IMG/VR virus record: IMGVR_UViG_3300030427_000031
Coordinates: 1 to 62,095 of that record
Source of the DNA: a virus
DNA: 62,095 bases
Strand: one strand, 5' to 3'
The translations under genes and the position numbers were made by a program. Below, one piece after another: positions 1 through 7,472 of this stretch (its first letter is position 1; every line of letters starts with the position of its first letter). Below the pieces are notes generated by a model. The model searched no databases and was not told the DNA's origin. It was given only the letters and a program-made list of their open reading frames with translations.

Positions 1-237
1 GACGCGGTGCTGCTGGACCCACCCCGCAAAGGCGCCCGCCCGGAGGTTCTGGAAGCCGTGTCAGCCATGGGTCCCGCCCGGGTGGTCTATATCTCCTGCG
101 ACCCCGGCACCATGTCCAGAGACCTGGGCCTGCTGGCGGCCAAAGGTTACCGGGTGGAAGAGGTTCAGCCGGTGGACATGTTTCCGTGGACCCACCATGT
201 TGAGACTGTTGTCTTGATGTCACGCAAAGATAAATAA
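1..237 (+). CDS. rlmD: 23S rRNA (uracil-5-)-methyltransferase, RlmD/RumA type, 3' end only
   Basis: Only the C-terminal 78 residues are in the window, in frame from base 1. The sequence DAVLLDPPRKG near the start is the conserved RumA/TrmA-family motif IV region, and SCDPGT about 30 residues later is the family's catalytic-cysteine segment. The tail HVETVVLMSRKDK is the usual RlmD ending. The family methylates a uridine of 23S rRNA using SAM and usually an Fe-S cluster, which would lie in the missing N-terminus. Base composition is strongly GC-rich, unlike everything downstream, so this is probably the resident chromosome. Known family: the 3' end of rumA is a frequent insertion target of integrative elements in Firmicutes, which fits the low-GC accessory DNA that follows. 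The gene appears intact at its 3' end. Confidence 0.93.
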   Translation, partial: DAVLLDPPRKGARPEVLEAVSAMGPARVVYISCDPGTMSRDLGLLAAKGYRVEEVQPVDMFPWTHHVETVVLMSRKDK

Positions 238-263
238 ATAGGCTGAAAATAGCTTGAAATCAG

Positions 264-318
264 AGGTTTCCAGACTTTCGGTAACAATCACCGATTAATG
301 GAAACCTTATTTTTTTAT
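264..318 (+). terminator. Rho-independent terminator after rlmD
   Basis: AGGTTTCCA (264-272) pairs perfectly with TGGAAACCT (299-307). An inner stem TCGGT/ACCGA (278-282, 290-294) extends the hairpin, and a TTATTTTTTTA tract follows. It lies 26 nt after the rlmD stop. From 319 to about 505 no gene or clear signal was recognised. Confidence 0.75.
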
Positions 319-506
319 CGTTCAAAAGTAGCCCCGGTTTAAGAGTATTGTTGGGTTGAGGCTATAGAACTGCTTTTTAACCCGCGAGACAAGGGAACTA
401 CTGTTTTCGGATAGGGTTGAAACTAGGGAACTGTTGCCGCATGAGTAGAGGTATTTTCTATAAAGAGGAATCATACAACTATAAATCTTGGTAGCTTGTA
501 ATTTAA

Positions 507-605
507 TTTGGTATGCTAATACCAAAATTCAAAAAGAGCTTGACATTATTATTTGGGTGTGATATTCTTAGTACAGTTAAAGAAGTAAATTGAACCAAAG
601 GAGGT
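507..605 (+). promoter_or_regulatory. Promoter, upstream palindrome and RBS of the restriction-modification operon
   Basis: A consensus -35 TTGACA (540-545) is followed after exactly 17 bp by a -10 TATTCT (563-568). A perfect 8-bp inverted repeat TTTGGTAT-gcta-ATACCAAA (507-526) ends 13 bp before the -35, a position suited to an operator. A strong ribosome binding site AAAGGAGGT (597-605) precedes the ATG at 611. The palindrome as operator is inference; a plausible binder is the HTH-bearing ImmA/IrrE protein at the end of the island. Confidence 0.7.
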
Positions 606-610
606 AAAAC

Positions 611-2215
611 ATGACTAATGCGACCTTTGAGTATATGAATCTTTTCAGAGGGTATATGGGGATCGACTCCTACGTTCCTGCTGCGCTTCTTGTGGCTGAA
701 ACTAAGGAAGAATGCCAGAGCAGAAAAATGTCAGATGGGTCAGAAGATCGCATCTACGAGACGATGCTCTCGGTGGCTGATAGGCTTAATATCGTAAATC
801 CATTTAAGGACAAGGAACAATTTGTCCGAATATATAAAGCATACGGTGATTTCACTGGAGAACTCGATTGGGAAATGATGATGGCTGAGAGCACCAAAGG
901 GTTTAGATACTCAGCAATATCTAACGCCCTATTTAAGGAGTACAATAATCACTTTAAACTTGATGCCGATGAAGTTCTTATTGCCGAAGGTGAAAAATTC
1001 ATCCCTAACCTGAAAAGGCTTGTTGATGAACATCCTGGCTGCAGCTTTACCATCACGACTGAAAATACAATCAGCCATCAAGTAATTAACAGGATTTTTG
1101 CTGGTTATGAGAATGTAGAGATATTGAATGCCAGCATATATCAGTATGGCTTTACAAACAAGCGGTACGACCTCATTTTCTCTGTTCCTAACTTTGGAAC
1201 AAGAAACCTTGTAGAAGATGAGAACTTCATGTGCAGAGATCAAGATGCTGTAGCACTTGAAAACCTGCTTCTTCATACAACCGGTGGCGGTGAGCTTGTA
1301 ATAACGATGCCTGCAAGAATCACATACGCTCAGGGAAAGAATGGTGAGCTTAGGAGGTTTGTGCAGCAGACTTACCGTGTTAAGGAAATCGCTGAGCTTC
1401 CGGAGGGAACCTTTGAAGGCACAGGAATTAAAACCTACCTCATTGATGTTGTCAATACTAAGCCGGGTGATGATGATGTAATAGTTCGTCGTTACAAAGC
1501 TGAGAATCGTAAAAACAGACGTGACACAGCTGGAGAACTTATTATTGAAGAAGAGACATTTGTTATGTCTGATGAACTCGAGGAGCTTGGTGACTGGAAC
1601 ATAAATAAAATATTCTCACAGCAGGATGAAGAATGGGTTAAATTTCAGGAGTCTTCTGTTCGCAGAATGGCTCTGGGAGATATCGCAGAAATCTTCCGTG
1701 GAAAATCAGTAGCAAAGAAAGACCCGACTGGAAGTATCGGAGTTGTAAATATCTCCAACATTGGCGAGTACGATATCAGCTACGACAGTCTGGACCATTT
1801 AGATGAAGAAGAACGGAAGGTTACGAACTACCTACTAAAAGAAGGCGACGTACTAATCCCCGCGAGAGGTACTGCAATCAGAACTGCAATATTTCATGAG
1901 CAAAGTTACCCTTGCATTGCTTCATCAAATGTCATTGTTATTCGTCCGGAGCCAAAGATGCTTAACAGCACTTACCTTAAGCTATTCTTAGACAGTCCTC
2001 TTGGTGAAAAGATGATAAGCGGAGTGCAGCAAGGAATAACAATTATAAACATCAGCTACAAAGACCTTAAGGTGTTAGAAATTCCTCTTCCTTCTATCGA
2101 GGAGCAACAGCAAAAAGCTGATGAATATACAAATGAATTGAGAATTTATAAAGACACCATCGCAGCTGCTGAAAAGCGCTGGAATGAGGTCGTAAATATG
2201 TTACGAGAATTTTAA
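611..2215 (+). CDS. Degenerate type I DNA methylase-like protein fused to a target-recognition (HsdS-like) domain
   Basis: 534 aa. Residues about 1-345 resemble the N6-methylase fold of HsdM: after the core there is a GGGELVITMPARI strand and a VKEIAELPEGTFEGTGIKT segment typical of the family. The catalytic NPPF/Y motif is replaced by SVPNFG (about residue 191), and no DPxxGxG SAM-binding motif is visible, so methylation activity is doubtful. Residues about 350-534 look like one HsdS target-recognition domain with its conserved helix (VRRMALGDIAEIFRGKS, then DVLIPARGT, SSNVIVIRP and IEEQQQKADEY). It is the first gene of the operon, 14 nt ahead of the next. Inference: a pseudo-M/half-S subunit that could change the specificity or assembly of the type I enzyme. 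It could alternatively be an orphan regulator of the complex. The architecture is clear; the function is not. Confidence 0.6.
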   Translation: MTNATFEYMNLFRGYMGIDSYVPAALLVAETKEECQSRKMSDGSEDRIYETMLSVADRLNIVNPFKDKEQFVRIYKAYGDFTGELDWEMMMAESTKGFRYSAISNALFKEYNNHFKLDADEVLIAEGEKFIPNLKRLVDEHPGCSFTITTENTISHQVINRIFAGYENVEILNASIYQYGFTNKRYDLIFSVPNFGTRNLVEDENFMCRDQDAVALENLLLHTTGGGELVITMPARITYAQGKNGELRRFVQQTYRVKEIAELPEGTFEGTGIKTYLIDVVNTKPGDDDVIVRRYKAENRKNRRDTAGELIIEEETFVMSDELEELGDWNINKIFSQQDEEWVKFQESSVRRMALGDIAEIFRGKSVAKKDPTGSIGVVNISNIGEYDISYDSLDHLDEEERKVTNYLLKEGDVLIPARGTAIRTAIFHEQSYPCIASSNVIVIRPEPKMLNSTYLKLFLDSPLGEKMISGVQQGITIINISYKDLKVLEIPLPSIEEQQQKADEYTNELRIYKDTIAAAEKRWNEVVNMLREF

Positions 2216-2229
2216 TTGGAGGTGCTATT

Positions 2230-4647
2230 TTGTTAGGAGCTATTATCGGGGACATTGTTGGTTCCCGTTTCGAATGGAATAATAACAGGAGCAAACAGTT
2301 TGACTTCCTGACTTATAAATGCAGTGTTACAGATGACTCCATCATGTCATTAGCAATAGCTAGAGCTCTGTTGGAAAGTAAAGCTGATTACAGCGATCTA
2401 TCTAAAAATGCAGTGAAGTATATGCAAGGTATTGGAAGGCACTATCCGAATTGTGGGTATGGTGGCCGATTCAGAGATTGGATACATTCTGATAATCCAA
2501 AGCCTTATAATAGCTACGGAAATGGGTCAGCAATGCGTGTCAGCGCGTGTGGCTTCGTGGCCAACAGCCTGGAAGAAGTTAAAAAGCTATCAAAAGCAGT
2601 GACAGAAGTAACTCACAATCATTCGGAAGGCTTAAAAGGTGCTGAAGCAACAGCAGTTGCTATCTTTCTTGCCCGCTCAGGAAAGAACCTACTAGAGATT
2701 CGTGATTATATAACGAAGAACTATTATCCGCTGAACTTTACGCTTGATGGAATTCGCGACAGCTACGAGTTTAACGAGAGCTGCCAAGATACAGTGCCTC
2801 AAGCACTGGAAGCCTTCTTCGAGTCAAAGAATTTTGAAGATGCAATCCGTAATGCAATATCAATTGGAGGCGACAGTGATACCCTTGCAGCTATTACAGG
2901 AGGCATCGCAGAAGCCTATTACGGGATACCTACAGAAATCAGAAAACACGCTCTGACATTCCTTGATGAGCGTCTACTTAAGATAATTGTAGAGTTTGAA
3001 AACAAGTATCCATCAAAGATGGAAAAACTCAATGTCGATGGTAGTGTTTGCATTGAAAGGAGCAAAGAAACTAAGGTAGAGACTGGAGATCGAAACGCTA
3101 TGATACAGTCATCTGTAGAAACAGCAGATAAAGAATTAAAAGATTCTATTCCAACAAACAAAGAAATAACTAGCCAGCAGTTATTTAATCACCTTTTTGA
3201 GGCTTGCAATATTCTTCGTGGACCAATAAACCAAGATGAGTACAAAAGCTATGTGACTCCTATTCTTTTCTTCAAGAGAATTAGTGATGTCTACGACGAA
3301 GAAACACAAGATGCTCTTGAGCGCTCTGGAGGCGATGAAGAATATGCCAGTTTTCCAGAAAACCACAGCTTTGACATCCCTGAAGGATGCCACTGGCAGG
3401 ATGTCCGTGAAGCAAGTGAAAACGTAGGTGTCGCAATCGTAAAAGCGATGAATGGAATTGAACGTGCAAATCCAGATACATTAAGCGGTGTGTTCAGCAG
3501 TTTCGATGATGCCAACTGGACTGACAAAACGAAGCTATCCGACGAACGACTCAAAAACCTCATTGAGCATATGTCCAAAATAAAAGTCGGTAATACAAAC
3601 TATTCTGCAGATGTTATGGGCGATAGCTACGAATTTCTTATTAAGAAGTTTGCTGACCTGTCAAAGAAGAATGCAGGTGAGTTCTATACCCCACGTTCCA
3701 TTGTAAAACTTCTTATCATGCTGTTGGCTCCCCAGATCGGAGAAACAGTTTATGACCCCGCTTGCGGAACCGGTGGCATGTTAATTGAAGCCATCCGCTA
3801 TATGAAAGGTGATAAATTGACATACGGTCGCATCTATGGTCAAGAGAAAAACCTATCAACATCCGCAATTGCTCGTATGAATCTGTTCTTACATGGTGCA
3901 AAGGACTTCAAGGTAACACAGGGCGACACTCTTCGCTTTCCAAATTATCATGATGGCGGCAAATTGAAAACTTTTGACTGTGTCGTTGCTAATCCGCCTT
4001 TTTCTCTGAAGAGCTGGGGCGCCGAACAGTTCAGTTCAGATATTTATGGTCGAAACATGTGGGGATGCCCATCGGATTTAAATGCCGACTATGCATGGTT
4101 ACAACACATGGTGAAGTCTATGAATCAGAAGACCGGTCGATGTGCAGTTGTTCTGCCGCAGGGCGTGCTATTCCGCAGTGGCAAAGAAAGCGAAATTCGT
4201 AAGCAGCTTGTTGAATCGGATAAGTTGGAATGCGTTATTACATTGGTAGGTGGTGTCTTCTATTCCACCGGTGTCTCGGCATGTATTCTTCTTCTTAATA
4301 ACCATAAAAAGAATGAGCACAAGGGGCGCATCTGCATGATCGATGCCTCCGACATCTATACCGCACAGCGGGCACAAAACATCATGACTGACGATGATAT
4401 TAACAAGGTATTCAAATTCTACGCCGACTACAAGGATGTCATCGAAAATGTGAAGGTTGCCACTATCCCCGATGTAAGAGAAAAAGACTACACCTTAGAC
4501 ATTAAAAATTATATCGAAAAGAAAGAACAAGAAATCGTCCCTCCGGCAGAAGTGCGCAGGCAATACTTCGAAGCCTTCGATGAAATGCTGGAAGCCGAGG
4601 AAACAATGAGAAATCTTCTCATGGAAGGAGGATATGTCAATGAGTAA
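2230..4647 (+). CDS. ADP-ribosylglycohydrolase-HsdM fusion (type I DNA methyltransferase subunit)
   Basis: 805 aa from a TTG start with GGAGGT 6 nt upstream. Residues 1 to about 260 are an ADP-ribosylglycohydrolase (DraG/ARH) domain: GAIIGDIVGSRFEW at the N-terminus, TDDS (34-37), GNGSAMR (about 97), THNHSEG and GGDSDT (about 213). These match the family's metal-binding acidic pairs, so hydrolase activity is plausible. A charged linker (about 260-310) leads to a full HsdM: helical N-domain from about 312, SAM motif DPACGTGGM (about 508) and catalytic NPPF (about 588). HsdM methylates adenine in the type I M2S/R2M2S complex. The next gene is a paralogous HsdM and overlaps this one by 8 nt. The fusion is read in one unbroken frame. 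I do not know this fusion as an established class; the role of the hydrolase domain is inference. Confidence 0.85.
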   Translation: MLGAIIGDIVGSRFEWNNNRSKQFDFLTYKCSVTDDSIMSLAIARALLESKADYSDLSKNAVKYMQGIGRHYPNCGYGGRFRDWIHSDNPKPYNSYGNGSAMRVSACGFVANSLEEVKKLSKAVTEVTHNHSEGLKGAEATAVAIFLARSGKNLLEIRDYITKNYYPLNFTLDGIRDSYEFNESCQDTVPQALEAFFESKNFEDAIRNAISIGGDSDTLAAITGGIAEAYYGIPTEIRKHALTFLDERLLKIIVEFENKYPSKMEKLNVDGSVCIERSKETKVETGDRNAMIQSSVETADKELKDSIPTNKEITSQQLFNHLFEACNILRGPINQDEYKSYVTPILFFKRISDVYDEETQDALERSGGDEEYASFPENHSFDIPEGCHWQDVREASENVGVAIVKAMNGIERANPDTLSGVFSSFDDANWTDKTKLSDERLKNLIEHMSKIKVGNTNYSADVMGDSYEFLIKKFADLSKKNAGEFYTPRSIVKLLIMLLAPQIGETVYDPACGTGGMLIEAIRYMKGDKLTYGRIYGQEKNLSTSAIARMNLFLHGAKDFKVTQGDTLRFPNYHDGGKLKTFDCVVANPPFSLKSWGAEQFSSDIYGRNMWGCPSDLNADYAWLQHMVKSMNQKTGRCAVVLPQGVLFRSGKESEIRKQLVESDKLECVITLVGGVFYSTGVSACILLLNNHKKNEHKGRICMIDASDIYTAQRAQNIMTDDDINKVFKFYADYKDVIENVKVATIPDVREKDYTLDIKNYIEKKEQEIVPPAEVRRQYFEAFDEMLEAEETMRNLLMEGGYVNE

Positions 4648-6136
4648 GCGCATAACAATCGAAGAACTGCAGTCTTATTTATGGAACTCTGCTGTTCTTC
4701 TCCGTACTAGCATAGATGCCGGGGCCTATAAGCAATACATTTTTCCGCTACTGTTCTTCAAACGCATCTGTGACGTTTTTGATGAAGAGTGTCAAAGGAT
4801 CATAAAGGAATATGGTGACGAAGAAGCCCTGGAGTTTGAAGAAAATCACCGCTTTCAGGTGCCCAAAGGCGCCCATTGGAATGATGTTCGCGCGGTTTCA
4901 GAAAATGTTGGTGTTGCCATTGTAGACGCATTCCGTAAGATAGAAAATGCAAATTTAGATAAGCTGCAAGGCATTTTTGGTGATGGTGCTTGGACAAACA
5001 AGAATCGTTTACCAGATCGCCTGCTGAAAGAACTCATCGAGCACTTCAGCACAAAGACCTTGTCTATCGAAAACTGTCCTGAGGACGAACTTGGCCAGGG
5101 ATATGAATACCTGATCAAAAAATTTGCTGACGACAGCGGTCACACAGCTCAGGAATTCTATACGAATCGTACTGTAGTCCATCTGATGACAGAGATGCTC
5201 AAGCCAGAATCTGGTGAGTCAATCTATGATCCGACATGCGGCAGTGCTGGCATGCTAATCTCTGCTATTGCGTACCTACAGCAGCAGAAAAAAGAATGGC
5301 GCAACGTTGCTATTTTTGGTCAGGAAATCAACGTACTAACATCTGCTATTGGCAAGATGAATCTGTTTCTTCATGGTGTGAAGGACTTTGATATTGTAAA
5401 TGGTGACACACTGAAATCTCCAGCTTTCATTGAAAACGGAAAACTTAAACAATTTGATATGGTCCTTGCTAATCCGCCTTATTCTATTAGTCAGTGGGAC
5501 CGTGAAGCTTTTGCAAGCGATAAATATGGACGCAACTTCCTGGGTATCCCGCCGCAAGGCCGCGCCGATTATGCTTTCTTACAGCATATCTTGATGAGCC
5601 TAAAAAAGGATACCGGCCGTTGTGCAATACTTTTCCCACATGGAGTGCTGTTCCGCAACGAGGAAAGCAGTATGCGTGAAAAACTGGTTCGCAGTGATAT
5701 GCTCGAATGTGTCATAGGTCTAGGGCCAAACCTGTTTTACAATTCCCCAATGGAGGCTTGTATAATAATTTGCCGAACAAATAAGCGTCCGGAGCGTCGC
5801 GGTCAAGTTCTCTTTATTAACGCAGTCAATGAGGTGGAACGAAAGAATGCTCAGAGCTATTTGGAAGACAAACATATTAAAAGAATTGCATCAGCCTATG
5901 AAAAATATAAGACGGACGACAGTTTTGCCCGAGTTGTCACAATTCAAGACATCGAAGGCAACAATTTTTCGCTTAGTATACCTCTTTACGTTAAATATTC
6001 TGACCAAGAGACCGAAGCAGATGAGCGATCTCTCCAGGAACGTTACGAGAGCTGGAGAACACATTCAGAAATGATGAAACTTCGCTACATTAAATTAAAC
6101 AATATGGTTGGAAAGGAGGCTGAGTGCAATGAGTAA
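4640..6136 (+). CDS. hsdM: Type I restriction-modification methyltransferase subunit HsdM (second copy)
   Basis: 498 aa. An ATG at 4634 sits only 2 nt from the GGAGG, so the in-frame ATG at 4640 (8-nt spacing) is chosen. It contains the HsdM N-terminal helical domain (FFKRICDVFDEE), the SAM-binding motif YDPTCGSAGM (about 196) and the catalytic NPPY (about 278), so it looks active. It is clearly paralogous to the methylase part of the preceding gene: shared stretches include SENVGVAIV, YLIKKFAD, MNLFLHG and GRCA, with NPPY here against NPPF there. Its start overlaps the upstream stop by 8 nt, and its own stop overlaps hsdS in the same way. Two different HsdM proteins suggest a heteromeric M1-M2-S complex, which is inference. 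Confidence 0.92.
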   Translation: MSKRITIEELQSYLWNSAVLLRTSIDAGAYKQYIFPLLFFKRICDVFDEECQRIIKEYGDEEALEFEENHRFQVPKGAHWNDVRAVSENVGVAIVDAFRKIENANLDKLQGIFGDGAWTNKNRLPDRLLKELIEHFSTKTLSIENCPEDELGQGYEYLIKKFADDSGHTAQEFYTNRTVVHLMTEMLKPESGESIYDPTCGSAGMLISAIAYLQQQKKEWRNVAIFGQEINVLTSAIGKMNLFLHGVKDFDIVNGDTLKSPAFIENGKLKQFDMVLANPPYSISQWDREAFASDKYGRNFLGIPPQGRADYAFLQHILMSLKKDTGRCAILFPHGVLFRNEESSMREKLVRSDMLECVIGLGPNLFYNSPMEACIIICRTNKRPERRGQVLFINAVNEVERKNAQSYLEDKHIKRIASAYEKYKTDDSFARVVTIQDIEGNNFSLSIPLYVKYSDQETEADERSLQERYESWRTHSEMMKLRYIKLNNMVGKEAECNE

Positions 6137-7250
6137 AGTGCATTTAGGAGACGTCGCCAAAGAGCGAAAAGAGACCTGTAAAGATAGTAAGAACGGATAC
6201 CCAATTGTTGGTCTTGAGCACCTGACCCCAGAAGAAATCACCTTGTCTGCCTGGGAGGAAGATAAAGAGAATTCTTTTTCGAAGTTGTTCCACAAGGGAG
6301 ACGTACTTTTTGGTCGCCGACGCGCGTATCTGAAGAAAGCTGTTGTTGCTCCTTTTGACGGTATCTGCTCCGGTGACATAACAGTTATTGAGGCCATCCC
6401 GGAGAAAATTCTACCAGAGCTACTGCCATTTATCATACAGAACGACGCCCTTTTTAACTACGCCACCAACAAATCGGCAGGCTCTCTCTCTCCCCGAGTG
6501 AAGTGGGAACATCTAAAAAACTACGAGTTTGAACTGCCTGATATGAAAAAACAGCGTGAATTAGCTAAAGTGCTTTGGGCTATGGATGCCACAAAGAAAT
6601 CCTACCAAAAGTTACTACAGAAAACTGATGAGCTTGTTAAATCCCGATTTGTTGAAATGTTCCATGATTGTCATCGAGAAAAGCTGGGTGATATATGTCA
6701 GATTAAAGCGAGAATTGGTTGGCAAGGACTGAAAAAAAATGAATATCTCAGTTCTGGGGATTATTTACTTGTAACTGGTGTTGATTTTGTAAAAAATCGT
6801 ATAGATTTTGAACACTGTTTTTATGTTGATAAGGAACGATATGAGCAGGACGAATACATTCAGTTGCAAGCAGGTGATGTTCTTATTACCAAAGACGGCA
6901 CCATAGGAAAAGTTGCTTTTGTTGAGGAAATACCCATGCCGGCTACACTCAATAGTGGAGTTTTCGTAGTAAGAGATTTATATGGTAAGGTTAGCAATTG
7001 GTTTCTGTACTACGCATTCATGACAAAAGAGTTTGAGACTTTCGTTGAAGGATGTAAGACTGGGTCAACAATAGCCCACCTGAATCAGGGAGCATTTATC
7101 AATTATGAGATCCCTGTACCTAATACTGCTATGCAGGAGGAGTTCGTTTTATTCGCCCGACAGAGCGATAAATCAAAATTTGAACTGGAACAAGCGCTTG
7201 CGGAGTTAACGACAACCTATAAGAAGATAATTTCCGAGAACCTGGGCTAA
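6129..7250 (+). CDS. hsdS: Type I restriction-modification specificity subunit HsdS
   Basis: 373 aa from the ATG at 6129, behind AAAGGAGGC; an upstream in-frame TTG at 6108 lacks such a site. It has the two-repeat layout of HsdS: a first target-recognition domain (about 1-145, with GDVLFGRRRAYLKKAVVAPF and SAGSLSPRVKWEHLKNYEF), a helical spacer (KQRELAKVLWAMDATKKSYQKLLQKTDELVKSRF), a second domain (about 190-335, with QAGDVLITKDGTIGKVAFV) and a second spacer at the C-terminus. Each domain reads one half of a bipartite DNA target. At about 370 residues it is slightly short for the family but structurally complete. It follows hsdM with an 8-nt overlap and is separated from hsdR by about 220 nt. 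Confidence 0.92.
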   Translation: MSKVHLGDVAKERKETCKDSKNGYPIVGLEHLTPEEITLSAWEEDKENSFSKLFHKGDVLFGRRRAYLKKAVVAPFDGICSGDITVIEAIPEKILPELLPFIIQNDALFNYATNKSAGSLSPRVKWEHLKNYEFELPDMKKQRELAKVLWAMDATKKSYQKLLQKTDELVKSRFVEMFHDCHREKLGDICQIKARIGWQGLKKNEYLSSGDYLLVTGVDFVKNRIDFEHCFYVDKERYEQDEYIQLQAGDVLITKDGTIGKVAFVEEIPMPATLNSGVFVVRDLYGKVSNWFLYYAFMTKEFETFVEGCKTGSTIAHLNQGAFINYEIPVPNTAMQEEFVLFARQSDKSKFELEQALAELTTTYKKIISENLG

Positions 7251-7472
7251 GTCAAAACGGAAACTTGCTGAAGCCACATAAGATTACCCAGGCCGAACGT
7301 CCACTTGCACTTTTTATAATTGAAATAGCTCCAGCGAGATTCAGAAGAAAGAGCATTCAGTTCTCACAAGGATCACGCCGGATAAGATAATTAATTACGC
7401 TTTCTGCCCGGACCGACGTAATGAAGCTGTCCGGCACGGATATTAAAAATTTAATGATGGGAGGAAATGTTT
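7251..7472. other. Gap between hsdS and hsdR
   Basis: 222 nt without a convincing ORF. A TATAAT at 7315-7320 has no good -35 at standard spacing, so an independent hsdR promoter is possible but unproven. GGGAGG (7459-7464) serves the ATG at 7473. Confidence 0.4.

Noticed and set aside
322-525. 67-codon open frame on - upstream of the restriction operon
   Set aside because: No RBS, low-complexity translation, and it overlaps the palindrome and approach to the promoter.
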